Origin: an uncultured Eubacteriales bacterium
GTDB taxonomy: Bacteria; Bacillota; Clostridia; Lachnospirales; Lachnospiraceae
Reading direction: 5' to 3'
Assembly (NCBI GenBank): GCA_900314885.1
Contig: OMWY01000017.1
Span: forward strand, 1-44,137
DNA: 44,137 nt
The position numbers and the translations under genes are program-made. Of the stretch, positions 17,093 to 26,443 are shown piece after piece. The first letter of the stretch is position 1, and each line of letters opens with the position of its first letter. The notes below the pieces were generated by a model. The model saw only the letters and a program-made list of their open reading frames with translations, did not search any database and was not told the DNA's origin.

Positions 17093-19128
17093 CAGATGAT
17101 ATAAGAAAGATAAAAGGCGTCGGTGAAAAAACTGCCGCCTTATTTAATAAATTAGGGATATTTACGAAAAATGATTTACTCCTCTATTTTCCGAGGGATT
17201 ACGATACTTATGCCAAGCCTTCACCGATTAGTGGGCTAAAGGAAAATGAGAAGGAGGTTATTTACGCGGCTCCCACAAACCGTCCTGAACTGATAACAAG
17301 GGGCGGAAAGCAGATAGTTGTCTGCAAGGTAAGTGATGGTACCGGTGAGATGGAGCTTCTGTGGTTTGGCGCTCCGTATGTGAGAACAAAACTATATCCG
17401 GGATCCCACCTTTATTTTAAGGGGACAGTTACCAGACGGGGCAATTCCCTTACAATGGTCCAGCCCGAGTTACTTGGCGTAAATGAGTACAGAATCAAAT
17501 CGCAGACCCTGCAGCCTGTTTATCATCTTACAAAGGGACTTACGGTTAATACATTAAGAAAATGTGTAAAGGCAGCTCTTATGGATCTCACTGCCGGGGA
17601 CGATTATTTGCCTCAGAAAATAAAGGACGAAAATGATTTCGAGGGATTAAGGGACGCTGTAAGTGAGATTCATTTTCCAAAATCCCGGGAAACCATGATG
17701 GACGCGAGACGGAGACTCGTGTTCGACGAATTCTTCCTCTTTGCTCTTTCGGTAAAAATGATGAAGGATGACGAGGAAGTAGAAAAATTCCCTAATGAGC
17801 TTCACGATGTGGATGAGGTAAAATCATATATAGCCGGTCTTCCTTATGACCTTACCAGTGCTCAGAAACGGGCCCTGACTGAGATCAGAAATGACCTTCT
17901 TAGCGGAAAACGAATGAACCGTCTGATCCAGGGTGATGTAGGAAGCGGTAAAACCGTCATCGCTATTATTTCATGCCTCTTTATGGCTAAGAACGGCTTT
18001 GAGTCGGTTATGATGGCGCCGACTGAGGTTCTCGCGAAGCAGCACTTTGAGACATTTAAGAGTGCGCTCTTGGACTTCGATATAAATGTAGCTCTTCTCA
18101 CGGGCTCTATGAAAGCATCTGAGAAGAAAAAGACACGAGAAAAGATATCAAATCATGAAGTCGATATAATTATCGGAACTCATGCCCTGATTACTGATTC
18201 GGTAGAATATAACAGGCTTGGCCTTGTCATAACCGATGAGCAGCACCGCTTTGGAGTTAAGCAGAGAGAGAAGTTAAGAAATAAGGGGGAGAATGCTCAT
18301 ACACTTGTAATGAGCGCCACGCCGATTCCAAGAACCCTGGCTGTCGTAATGTACGGTGATCTTGATGTTTCGCTTATGGACGAGCTACCGGCTGAAAGGC
18401 TGCCTATAAAGAATGCGGTCGTGGACAAAAGGTATAGACCAAAATCATGGGAGTTCATAAAGAAGGAAGCGGAGAACGGTCACCAGGCATATGTTATCTG
18501 CCCCATGATTGAGCGAAGCAATGAAGAGGATCCCTTGGCTGATGTCCTAAGCTATGAGAAAGAACTAGCCGGGTACCTGGGAAAGGATATTAAAACAACC
18601 TTTCTCCATGGCAAGATGAGGGAAGAAGAGAAAGCATCTGTTATGGAAAGCTTCGCGAAAGGTGAAACCAAGGTCCTCGTCTCGACGACCGTAGTGGAGG
18701 TCGGTGTAAATGTGCCTAACGCCACTGTTATGTTAATAGAGAACGCTGAACGATTTGGACTTGCGAGCCTTCACCAGCTCCGAGGTCGTATAGGTCGAGG
18801 AAGCGCGCAGAGCTATTGCATATTCATGGCGGGGAAGGATAGTCCCGAGGTTATGGAACGCCTGTCAATCCTCGGTAAGAGCAACGACGGCTTTAAGATA
18901 GCCGAAGAGGACATGGCCATGCGCGGAGCCGGTGATATTTTTGGAATCAGGCAGAGCGGAGATATGGTCTTCAAGCTCGGCGATATCATGAATGACGCGA
19001 AAATTTTAAAACTTGCCGGTGATACAGTAAAAAATTCTGATGACAAAACGCTCAGTCTATGCTATGATAGGGGAAAGCGATTTTACGGCAGGTGCTTCTC
19101 TTATGGTGGGGAAGCTGATGTATTATAG
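17083..19128 (+). CDS. recG: ATP-dependent DNA helicase RecG
   Basis: The 681-residue helicase reverses stalled replication forks and branch-migrates Holliday junctions. It has an N-terminal wedge/OB domain (about 1-230), then helicase motifs: Walker A GDVGSGKTV (about residue 286), APTEVLAKQHF, the DEQH box in ITDEQHRFGVKQ, MSATPIPRTLA, and the C-terminal LVSTTVVEVGVNVPNAT, QLRGRIGRG. The length is standard. The start lies inside the ribF end. Confidence 0.98.
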   Translation: MALTDDIRKIKGVGEKTAALFNKLGIFTKNDLLLYFPRDYDTYAKPSPISGLKENEKEVIYAAPTNRPELITRGGKQIVVCKVSDGTGEMELLWFGAPYVRTKLYPGSHLYFKGTVTRRGNSLTMVQPELLGVNEYRIKSQTLQPVYHLTKGLTVNTLRKCVKAALMDLTAGDDYLPQKIKDENDFEGLRDAVSEIHFPKSRETMMDARRRLVFDEFFLFALSVKMMKDDEEVEKFPNELHDVDEVKSYIAGLPYDLTSAQKRALTEIRNDLLSGKRMNRLIQGDVGSGKTVIAIISCLFMAKNGFESVMMAPTEVLAKQHFETFKSALLDFDINVALLTGSMKASEKKKTREKISNHEVDIIIGTHALITDSVEYNRLGLVITDEQHRFGVKQREKLRNKGENAHTLVMSATPIPRTLAVVMYGDLDVSLMDELPAERLPIKNAVVDKRYRPKSWEFIKKEAENGHQAYVICPMIERSNEEDPLADVLSYEKELAGYLGKDIKTTFLHGKMREEEKASVMESFAKGETKVLVSTTVVEVGVNVPNATVMLIENAERFGLASLHQLRGRIGRGSAQSYCIFMAGKDSPEVMERLSILGKSNDGFKIAEEDMAMRGAGDIFGIRQSGDMVFKLGDIMNDAKILKLAGDTVKNSDDKTLSLCYDRGKRFYGRCFSYGGEADVL

Positions 19129-19142
19129 ACAGAGGAAGTAAA

Positions 19143-20702
19143 ATGTACACAAACAGCAGTCAGGTATACGATCTTGCGAAGGAAAATTATCGGGTATTGG
19201 TTAAGTACTGCCATACTCTTGAAGAAGAGGGATACTTCAGGCAGGCCGGTCAGATTCTTCATAAGAATATCTATGAGATTCTTGACATTTATATCCAGTC
19301 CCTCCTTATTGATCTTGCGGCATTTTCCGGCCATTTTGGTGAAAATGAGCGCAAGTTCATTGTCGCGCTTCCTGACAGCAAGCAGTATGATATCCCTGAA
19401 ACCGGAGAAGTCCCAAGGGAAACCATTGACGCGGCGAAGTCCGTTATTAAGGCCCCTCCGGTCATTTTACAGCTGATGAGCCTCCGTGACCGGGAGAAGG
19501 GCTCTGATATGTCAGCTTCTTATATAGATGTCATACTTAATATTATTGTGGCGATGAGTTATCTAAATGACCGCCATGATGAATATCTGATAAATTTTAT
19601 CATGAGCTTTTATCACTCCATAGAGGCATTTATATACTATGCCGACAGGGAACAGAGATTTACGGAGAGATACCTCTTTAAGAAGGCATCGGGAGACTTA
19701 TCCCATCCCGGAAGCGTGCCGGAGGTAGACGAAGAGGTCATGAAGGCGCCGGATATTCCTGAGAAGGTCGAGCAGCCTGAAGCCGTAGAGCCTTCGGAGG
19801 TTCCTAACGAAGCGGAGAGTGATGTCGCGACCCTCACGGTGATTAAGAGTGAGAAGCTTCCCGATGAGACGGAGGATGAGCGGAAGGCCCATTTGAAAGA
19901 ACTGATGGATGAACTTGAAGGACTCGTCGGTCTCTCGGACGTTAAGAAAGAGGTTCATTCTCTTGTTAATCTTATACATATAAGAAAAATGAGAAAAGAC
20001 AAAGGACTGCCAAGTCCGGATATGTCTTATCATATGGTATTTACCGGAGCTCCCGGAACCGGTAAGACTACAGTGGCGAGACTGATTGCGGGTATTTATA
20101 AGGAGCTGGGTGTCCTCTCTAAGGGACAGCTCGTGGAGGTCGATCGGTCAGGTCTGGTTGCGGGATACGTAGGTCAGACTGCCCTTAAGGTATCGGACGT
20201 AGTAAAGAAGGCCCTCGGCGGTGTACTGTTTATAGATGAAGCCTATTCCCTTGTACAGCCGGGGAACGCGAATGATTTCGGGCAGGAAGCTATAGACACC
20301 CTCGTGAAGCTTATGGAAGACCATCGCGATGACCTCGTAGTCATCGTTGCCGGTTACACGGATGAGATGAAGGAATTCCTTAAGTCAAATACGGGACTTG
20401 TGTCTCGCTTCAACAGATTTATAGAATTTTCTGACTATACAAATGATGAACTCGTTAAGATAATGCTTGTCATGGCCGATAAAATGGAGATAAAGCTGAG
20501 TGATGATACGGTTACTAAGCTCACGGCTTATCTTTCAGGCATGACTGAGAAGGATAGAAAAATATTCGGCAATGCCCGCGGGATAAGAAATCTTTTTGAA
20601 AAAATGCTGGTTGGACAGGCAAATCGTCTGGCAAGTATAGAAGAACCAACAATAGAGGACCTATCGACCATTCTTCCGGAAGACCTGGGGACTTGCATTT
20701 AA
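19143..20702 (+). CDS. CbbX/SpoVK-like AAA+ ATPase
   Basis: The 519-residue protein has an N-terminal helical domain of about 190 residues that I do not recognise, a Pro/Glu-rich acidic linker (about 195-245) and a C-terminal AAA+ module of the CbbX/SpoVK family. Motifs are ELEGLVGLSDVKKEVHSLV, Walker A GAPGTGKTTVARL (about residue 303), GYVGQTALKV, Walker B GGVLFIDEAYSL, and the second-region arginines in GLVSRFNRFIEF and GNARGIRNLFEKM. CbbX itself remodels Rubisco, but relatives in organisms without Rubisco have unknown clients. GAGG precedes the ATG, 14 bases after recG, so it is probably the last gene of the long operon. Confidence 0.9.
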   Translation: MYTNSSQVYDLAKENYRVLVKYCHTLEEEGYFRQAGQILHKNIYEILDIYIQSLLIDLAAFSGHFGENERKFIVALPDSKQYDIPETGEVPRETIDAAKSVIKAPPVILQLMSLRDREKGSDMSASYIDVILNIIVAMSYLNDRHDEYLINFIMSFYHSIEAFIYYADREQRFTERYLFKKASGDLSHPGSVPEVDEEVMKAPDIPEKVEQPEAVEPSEVPNEAESDVATLTVIKSEKLPDETEDERKAHLKELMDELEGLVGLSDVKKEVHSLVNLIHIRKMRKDKGLPSPDMSYHMVFTGAPGTGKTTVARLIAGIYKELGVLSKGQLVEVDRSGLVAGYVGQTALKVSDVVKKALGGVLFIDEAYSLVQPGNANDFGQEAIDTLVKLMEDHRDDLVVIVAGYTDEMKEFLKSNTGLVSRFNRFIEFSDYTNDELVKIMLVMADKMEIKLSDDTVTKLTAYLSGMTEKDRKIFGNARGIRNLFEKMLVGQANRLASIEEPTIEDLSTILPEDLGTCI

Positions 20703-20769
20703 GGTATGGTTTGTGATATTATATAATGTACGCAAGCAGTAACTATCATAATAAAGGAACATTAATTGT

Positions 20770-21327
20770 ATGAGAATTATCGCAGGAATAGCCCGTTCGG
20801 TACCGCTTATCACTCCTGAAGGTTTTGAGACGAGACCTACCAGTGATAAAGTGAAAGAGACACTATTTAACATGCTTCAGGGCTATATAGAGGGCACTAC
20901 ATTTCTTGATCTTTTTGCCGGAAGTGGGCAGATAGGGTGTGAGGCCCTGTCGCGCGGCGCTAAGGAGGCAGTTTTTGTGGACCAGGGCTCTGATCCTATT
21001 AACTGCATTAAGCACAACGTCGATAAGATTAAAATGTCAGATAAGGCAAAGATTATGAAGATGGAAGCCCTTTCGGCTCTAAGAACCTGTGAAGCTGAGA
21101 AACTAAAGATTGATGTCATCTTCATGGACCCGCCTTATGGAAAATTACTTGAAAAGGGAGTACTTGAGTATTTATCGAAGTCGCATCTCATAGACGAGGA
21201 TTCGCTTATAATAGTTGAGGCGGATAAATGGACTGACTTTGATTATCTTGATTCTTTAGGCTTTACGGTAGTTAAAGAAAAGAGATACAAGAACAATAAG
21301 CATGAATTTATCAGAAAGACAGCCTAG
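20770..21327 (+). CDS. rsmD: 16S rRNA (guanine966-N2)-methyltransferase RsmD
   Basis: The 185-residue SAM-dependent enzyme methylates G966 of 16S rRNA during 30S assembly. It starts with the typical MRIIAGIARSVPLITPEG and TRPTSDKVKETLFNML; the SAM site is FLDLFAGSGQIGCEALSRGA and the catalytic motif IFMDPPYGK. A TATAAT at 20722-20727 may serve as a -10 box, but no good -35 is seen. In many Firmicutes coaD follows; here a coiled-coil protein does. Confidence 0.95.
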   Translation: MRIIAGIARSVPLITPEGFETRPTSDKVKETLFNMLQGYIEGTTFLDLFAGSGQIGCEALSRGAKEAVFVDQGSDPINCIKHNVDKIKMSDKAKIMKMEALSALRTCEAEKLKIDVIFMDPPYGKLLEKGVLEYLSKSHLIDEDSLIIVEADKWTDFDYLDSLGFTVVKEKRYKNNKHEFIRKTA

Positions 21328-21343
21328 GGGGGAGGACGGTAAT

Positions 21344-22243
21344 ATGGCAGGCGAAAAATCAAAAATAGAATTGCAGCTTGACGAGATGGAAAACTATATC
21401 GAGAGCTGCAGAGCTGCTTTTTTTTCTACAGATAAGGTAACCATTTCGAAGGATGAAATATTTGGCTTTATGGATGAGCTTCGTCACGATATACCTGATG
21501 AAATCAAGAAAGCCAGAAAAGTGCTAAAAAACAGAGACAGTATAATAGCTGCCGCTAACGAAGAAGCAGAGCGTATTAAGGCTGAAGCGAGAGAAGAAGC
21601 TGCCAGGCTTGTAGATGAGAGCGAAGTCATGGTGCAAGCCTATGAGCAGAGTGACCAGATTGTAAATGAAGCTCTCGACAGGGCTAATGAGACAAAGCAG
21701 GCCGCCAGTGACGCAGCAGGTGATATTATGCAAGGATCGCTCTCTTACGCAAATGAGCTTCTTGCCGCAGTGGAGAAGATTGTCAGCCACGCTTATGATA
21801 CCACCAAGGTAAGGTCTGACAATCTCGTAGAAGAGCTAAGAAGCAATCTTGAGATTCTGCAAAACAACCGTGAGCAGATTCTCGCCCAGCTCGATAATAG
21901 CGCCACAGCTCCTGATAAAGTTCCGGAAGAGGAAACGTCTGAGATAGATGATACAATTAATGAGGATGATAATTCAGAAGCTGCCGGTACTGAGAATGAA
22001 GAGACGTCCGATGGTGATGAGGCAGCCTCGGAAGACAATTTCAGGGTAGACCTGTCTGGAATAGATGTTTCAGATAATTCTCAAGAGGAAGGTGAACCTG
22101 ATGATACTGAAGAATCCGATAACGTTACTTCTTCTCAGGACGGCGGAGACCCATCCGAAGATGAATTAAATATGAAAATCGAGGATCTTCTAAAGGGCGC
22201 AAACGTCCGCGGAAAGCATGATCCTGACCCTGACGATGAATGA
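21344..22243 (+). CDS. Coiled-coil acidic protein (ATPase-annotated Clostridia family)
   Basis: The 299-residue protein from the ATG at 21344 is chosen because GGGGGGAGG (21327-21335) gives ideal spacing; the frame is open further upstream inside rsmD. Residues about 1-60 are helical; residues 60-190 form a long coiled coil (NEEAERIKAEAREEAARLVDE); the rest is a strongly acidic, Ser/Thr/Asp/Glu-rich tail that is probably disordered. It resembles small Lachnospiraceae proteins often labelled ATPase without a P-loop; none is visible here. A role in cell shape or division is possible but not supported. It follows rsmD by 16 bases, and its stop abuts that of tmcAL. Confidence 0.7.
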   Translation: MAGEKSKIELQLDEMENYIESCRAAFFSTDKVTISKDEIFGFMDELRHDIPDEIKKARKVLKNRDSIIAAANEEAERIKAEAREEAARLVDESEVMVQAYEQSDQIVNEALDRANETKQAASDAAGDIMQGSLSYANELLAAVEKIVSHAYDTTKVRSDNLVEELRSNLEILQNNREQILAQLDNSATAPDKVPEEETSEIDDTINEDDNSEAAGTENEETSDGDEAASEDNFRVDLSGIDVSDNSQEEGEPDDTEESDNVTSSQDGGDPSEDELNMKIEDLLKGANVRGKHDPDPDDE

Positions 22244-23482
22244 TCATACGATTAACGTAAAATATTTACCTGATTCATCATGCACGTCCAGGTCATGATG
22301 AAGTTTATATACTCTTTTATATAGTGAATATGACAGGCGGGTATTAATATATGCCCGCTTGTCTTTTATTTTGTCTGCGTCTCTATGACGCATTACAAGC
22401 GGGACCTGGCTCTTATTCTTGATTTCCGTAAGAATATCCATGCTGTCCTTTCTTATAGCTATCGGATGAAAATATAATTCATCATTATCTATCGTATCGC
22501 TCTTAATTCCATGAATAATATGCTGTAATACCCTGTCAATGCGGCCATAGGTGAGGTTTTTAGACCATATTTTAGCGGCAAGCTCGTCATAAGAGCCGCA
22601 GATACTGCAGTATTTGTAAATGCGAAGGGCTAAGTCTCCTGTGACATCGCTATAGCGCTCAAGAATTCTCGCGAATTTCTTTTTATCCATACCGGATTCT
22701 TTTATTAATTCCCCTATTCGATAAAACAGTATATCAGTGAAGTCGTTATTATTAATAAAGCCACCCCTGTAATTTACCAAAGCCGCTATTTCTTCTGTCG
22801 GAAGGAAATTAATGAGTTCATTATTACATCCACTATGCAATAGATTGCGGATAGATGAGGCTGAAGCATACACATCTCCGGATTTATATCCATCAGAGTG
22901 CCCGCCACCGGTGCGGGAAACAGCGAGAGGCTTTATTGGGCTCTTTGATTTTATTAAAGCTTCTATATAGCTTATCGCAAGGTTGTTGTTAGGCTTTGAA
23001 AGAATAGCCGCAAGCTCACTGTTTCCGCGTGACGCAATAATATGATCGCGCGCTTCGGGGTAAGTTAAGCCCTGCGACATCAGGGACCTCAGCTCATTTA
23101 TAAGTGAGTCGTCTGAATTTATCTCTAATTCTTCTCTTGCGGCGGCATTTAGACTCTCAATATCATCATCCTCACAGCCAAATGAAATATAGTCCGCGAA
23201 TCCAAGCGCATCTATCATCTTCACTCCGCCAAAGGCGAAATTCCCGGCGCTTGCAAGCGATACAGATAAGGGCAGTTCAAAGACAGCGTCAGCTCCTGCG
23301 ACTGTGGCGGCTCTTGCCCTGTCATATTTATCGATAATAGCCGGTTCCCCTCTCTGTACGAAGTCTCCGCTCATAAAAACTATTATCCTGTCAGCTCCGG
23401 TAAGCTTTCTTGTCATTTCAAGGTGGTAGGCGTGTCCCTTGTGAAATGGATTATATTCCGCTATTATTGCCGCTGTTGTCAT
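22244..23482 (-). CDS. tmcAL: tRNA(Met) cytidine acetate ligase TmcAL
   Basis: The 412-residue enzyme acetylates the wobble cytidine of elongator tRNA-Met using acetate and ATP. The N-terminal nucleotidyltransferase fold shows IIAEYNPFHKGHAYHLEMTRKLTG (HxGH motif), GDFVQRGEPAIIDKYDRARAA and FELP. The central part has the family's ALIKSKSPIKPLAVSR and SASSIRNLL. It is transcribed divergently from pta-ackA, which makes acetate, an attractive functional pairing. AGGAGA precedes the ATG, and the promoter is at 23516-23544. Its TGA abuts the TGA of the convergent gene (TGATCA). Confidence 0.93.
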   Translation of the reverse strand: MTTAAIIAEYNPFHKGHAYHLEMTRKLTGADRIIVFMSGDFVQRGEPAIIDKYDRARAATVAGADAVFELPLSVSLASAGNFAFGGVKMIDALGFADYISFGCEDDDIESLNAAAREELEINSDDSLINELRSLMSQGLTYPEARDHIIASRGNSELAAILSKPNNNLAISYIEALIKSKSPIKPLAVSRTGGGHSDGYKSGDVYASASSIRNLLHSGCNNELINFLPTEEIAALVNYRGGFINNNDFTDILFYRIGELIKESGMDKKKFARILERYSDVTGDLALRIYKYCSICGSYDELAAKIWSKNLTYGRIDRVLQHIIHGIKSDTIDNDELYFHPIAIRKDSMDILTEIKNKSQVPLVMRHRDADKIKDKRAYINTRLSYSLYKRVYKLHHDLDVHDESGKYFTLIV

Positions 23483-23515
23483 ATTTTTGTATCTCCTGAC
23501 GTAAACTATGTATCA

Positions 23516-23544
23516 ATTTTAATACATTCATATCATTTTCACAA
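23516..23544 (-). promoter_or_regulatory. Promoter of tmcAL
   Basis: On the minus strand, TTGTGA (23539-23544) and TAAAAT (23516-23521) are spaced by 17 bases, 33 bases before the start codon. Confidence 0.6.
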
Positions 23545-23567
23545 GAGGAATGAGAAAATACTCTTGT
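23541..23567. promoter_or_regulatory. Inverted repeat over both divergent -35 boxes
   Basis: ACAAGAG (23541-23547) and CTCTTGT (23561-23567), 13 bases apart, overlap the -35 boxes of the tmcAL promoter (left) and the pta promoter (right). A protein bound here could control both directions; this role is inference. Confidence 0.45.
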
Positions 23568-23592
23568 AAAGTGACGAAAAATGGTATAAAAT
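23564..23592 (+). promoter_or_regulatory. Promoter of pta-ackA
   Basis: TTGTAA (23564-23569) and TAAAAT (23587-23592) are spaced by 17 bases, 48 bases before the pta ATG. Confidence 0.65.
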
Positions 23593-23640
23593 TAAAGTGT
23601 TTGGGCGAAGACCCAACTTCATTTCGAAAGGAGATATATC

Positions 23641-24639
23641 ATGGCATTCATTGACCAGATCAAAGCACGCGCAAAGGCAGACAAGAAGACTATAGTTCTC
23701 CCTGAGTCTATGGACAAGAGAACGTACGCTGCCGCGGAACAGATTTTAAAAGAGGGCATTGCTAACCTCATCATCATCGGTACTCCTGATGAGATCAAGA
23801 AGAATTCAGAGGGATACGATCTTACAGGCTGCAAGTTCGTAGACCCATTTACAGATCCTAACAGACAGAAATATATCGATAAGTTCGTTGAATTAAGAGC
23901 CAAGAAGGGTATGACCCCTGAGGCCGCTGAAGAGCAGATGACTAAGGATTATATGTACTACGCATGCCTTATGTGCAAATGCGGTGACGCTGACGGCGCT
24001 GTATCGGGTGCCTGCCACTCAACAGGCAATACCATCAGACCTGCCCTTCAGCTTCTTAAGTGCAAGCCGGGCATAAGCTCAGTTTCAGGCTTCTTCTTTA
24101 TGGAGGTTCCTGACTGCGAATTCGGCGATAATGGCAAGTTCGTATTCGCTGACTGCGCTGTTAACACTGATTTCGATTCAGCTAAGCTCGCTGAAATTGC
24201 TTATCTTTCAGCTGAATCATTTGAAATGCTCACAGGTGACAAGGCTAAGGTCGCTATGCTTTCATATTCATCAAAGGGTTCAGCTAAGCATGACGATGTT
24301 ACCAAGGTGGCTGACGCTGTTGAGATAGCTCACAAGAATCATCCTGAGATAGAGCTTGACGGTGAGCTTCAGCTTGACGCGGCTCTTGTTCCTTCAGTAG
24401 GCGCTGCCAAGGCTCCGGGATCAACAGTAGCCGGTCATGCCAATACTCTTGTATTCCCATCTCTTGAAGCCGGCAATATCGGCTACAAGCTTGTTCAGAG
24501 GCTTGCGAAGGCAGACGCTTACGGCCCTGTACTTCAGGGACTTTCAATGCCTGTAAATGACCTCTCAAGAGGTTGCTTCGCTGAGGATATCGTCGGCGTT
24601 GTAGCTATCACAGCTGTTCAGTCTCAGCAGAATAAATAA
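23641..24639 (+). CDS. pta: Phosphate acetyltransferase
   Basis: The 332-residue short form (Pta domain only) converts acetyl-CoA and phosphate to acetyl phosphate. Landmarks are IVLPESMDKRTYAAAEQIL, GACHSTGNTIRPALQLLK, MLSYSSKGSAKHDDV and FPSLEAGNIGYKLVQRLAKADAYGPVLQGL. A strong GAAAGGAG site lies just before the ATG. It is followed by ackA after 14 bases, giving the standard acetate/ATP-generating pathway of fermentative Clostridia. Confidence 0.97.
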   Translation: MAFIDQIKARAKADKKTIVLPESMDKRTYAAAEQILKEGIANLIIIGTPDEIKKNSEGYDLTGCKFVDPFTDPNRQKYIDKFVELRAKKGMTPEAAEEQMTKDYMYYACLMCKCGDADGAVSGACHSTGNTIRPALQLLKCKPGISSVSGFFFMEVPDCEFGDNGKFVFADCAVNTDFDSAKLAEIAYLSAESFEMLTGDKAKVAMLSYSSKGSAKHDDVTKVADAVEIAHKNHPEIELDGELQLDAALVPSVGAAKAPGSTVAGHANTLVFPSLEAGNIGYKLVQRLAKADAYGPVLQGLSMPVNDLSRGCFAEDIVGVVAITAVQSQQNK

Positions 24640-24653
24640 TTACGAGGTATATC

Positions 24654-25850
24654 ATGAAGATATTAGTTCTTAACTGCGGAAGCTCATCCCTTAAGTATCA
24701 GCTTATAGATATGGATACCGAGGGCGTTATAGCAAAGGGACTTTGCGAAAGAATAGGCATAGAGGGAAGCAAGTTAACTCATAAGGTTCCGGGAAAGGAT
24801 GACTTCTGTCTTGAGTCACCTATGCCTACACATCAGACAGCTGTTGAGCTTGTTATGAAGGCTCTTGTAGATAAGGATCACGGAGTAATTTCCGATGTTT
24901 CAGAGATTTCAGCCGTAGGCCACAGAGTTCTCCACGGCGGCAGCAAGTATTCGGACCCTGTCGTAGTAAATGAGGACGTTAAGAAGGTTATCCGTGAGTG
25001 CTTCGATCTCGGACCTCTTCACAATCCTGCAAACCTTATGGGCATTGAGGCCTGCGAGAAGGCTATGCCGGGCACTCCAAACGTAGCAGTATTCGATACG
25101 GGTTTTGGTATGGCTATGGAGCCAAAGGCCTATATGTACGCTATTCCTTACGAGTACTATGAGAAATATCAGATCAGACGTTACGGCTTCCACGGTACCA
25201 GCCATAAGTTCGTAAGCCACGAGACTATTAAGTTCGGTAACCTTCCTGAAGGTCACAGAAGAGTTATAGTATGCCACCTTGGAAACGGTGCCTCAGTATC
25301 AGCTTCCATCGATGGAAAATGCGTAGATACATCCATGGGTCTTACACCCCTTGAGGGCCTTATAATGGGCACCAGATCAGGTGATGTGGATCCTGCAGTC
25401 GTTCAGTTCATAGCCGATCACGAGAACCTTTCCGTAGATGAAGTTCTCACTATTCTCAATAAGAAATCCGGTATGCTTGGACTTTCAGGCGTATCAAGCG
25501 ATTTCCGTGATGTAGAGAAGGCTGAGGCAGAAGGAAATGAACGCGCTAAGCTCGCTAACGAAGCATTCCGCTACAGAGTTACTAAGTATATCGGTGCTTA
25601 TACGGCTGCCATGAATGGTGTGGACGCTATCGCCTTTACGGCGGGTCTCGGTGAGAACAATGCCGAGAATCGTGAGCTTATCTGCGATAACTTAGCTTAT
25701 CTTGGAGTTAAGATTGACAAGGAAGCCAACAAGACAAGAGGCAAGAATGCGCTTATTTCTACCCCAGACAGTAAGGTAAAGGTATTCGTAATTCCTACTA
25801 ACGAGGAGCTCTCTATCGCAAGGGACACCCTTGAGATGATTTCTAAGTAA
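24654..25850 (+). CDS. ackA: Acetate kinase
   Basis: The 398-residue enzyme makes acetate and ATP from acetyl phosphate. It begins MKILVLNCGSSSLKYQL and shows VGHRVLHGG, FDTGFG, YGFHGTSHKFVS, VCHLGNGASVSA, GLTPLEGLIMGTRSGDVDP and FTAGLGENNAENRE. Its TAA overlaps the ATG of the next gene (TAATG), an unusual direct coupling to a flavin reductase-like protein and metal transporter. Confidence 0.98.
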   Translation: MKILVLNCGSSSLKYQLIDMDTEGVIAKGLCERIGIEGSKLTHKVPGKDDFCLESPMPTHQTAVELVMKALVDKDHGVISDVSEISAVGHRVLHGGSKYSDPVVVNEDVKKVIRECFDLGPLHNPANLMGIEACEKAMPGTPNVAVFDTGFGMAMEPKAYMYAIPYEYYEKYQIRRYGFHGTSHKFVSHETIKFGNLPEGHRRVIVCHLGNGASVSASIDGKCVDTSMGLTPLEGLIMGTRSGDVDPAVVQFIADHENLSVDEVLTILNKKSGMLGLSGVSSDFRDVEKAEAEGNERAKLANEAFRYRVTKYIGAYTAAMNGVDAIAFTAGLGENNAENRELICDNLAYLGVKIDKEANKTRGKNALISTPDSKVKVFVIPTNEELSIARDTLEMISK

Positions 25851-26443
25851 TGAGTAAAATTACATTTAGCAAGCCGGGTAATTTTATATACCCGGTTCCT
25901 GCTGTCCTTGTAAGTCTTAAGGATAAGTCAGGGAAAATGAACATACTGACCATCGCCTGGACCGGAACCATCTGTTCCGATCCTCCGATGGCCTATATTT
26001 CTGTAAGGCCCGAACGGGCAAGCTACCATATGCTGAAGGAAACAGGGGAGTTCGTTATTAACCTTCCGGATGAGAAGATGGTCCGCGCCCTTGATTACTG
26101 TGGTGTAAGGAGTGGCGCCAGGACCGATAAATGGAAGGATATGCGCCTTACCCCTGAAAAGAGCAGTACTATAGAGGCACCTTCAATAAAGGAGGCTCCG
26201 GTTTCTATAGAGTGTAAGGTCAAGCAGGTTATTCCACTTGGCAGCCATGATATGTTCCTTGCGGAGGTAATGGCTGTTAATGTCGATGAAAAGTATATCG
26301 ATGAGAAAGGAAAGTTCCATATGGATAAGGTGGGGCTTGTTGCTTATTCACATGGTGATTATCTTGCGCTTGGTAAGAAGCTCGGAAGCTTCGGATATTC
26401 CGTAAGAAAGAAGAAAAAAGGAGAGAAACATGCACATTCCTGA
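25850..26443 (+). CDS. Flavin reductase-like FMN-binding split-barrel protein
   Basis: The 197-residue protein belongs to the flavin reductase-like/flavoredoxin family. Visible features are KPGNFIYPVPAVLVSLKD, ILTIAWTGTICSDPPMAYISVRPERASYHMLKETGEF (the FMN-binding barrel) and VINLPDEKMVRALDYCGVRSG. Such proteins bind FMN and transfer electrons; the partner here is unknown. It starts in the ackA stop and its own 3' end overlaps cbiM by 14 bases, so it is a co-translated link between acetate kinase and the metal transporter. Confidence 0.88.
   Translation: MSKITFSKPGNFIYPVPAVLVSLKDKSGKMNILTIAWTGTICSDPPMAYISVRPERASYHMLKETGEFVINLPDEKMVRALDYCGVRSGARTDKWKDMRLTPEKSSTIEAPSIKEAPVSIECKVKQVIPLGSHDMFLAEVMAVNVDEKYIDEKGKFHMDKVGLVAYSHGDYLALGKKLGSFGYSVRKKKKGEKHAHS

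Noticed and set aside
26380..26440. Cobalamin or nickel-responsive riboswitch before cbiM
   Set aside because: cbiM starts inside the coding sequence of the preceding gene, so there is no leader, and no B12-box-like sequence was seen.
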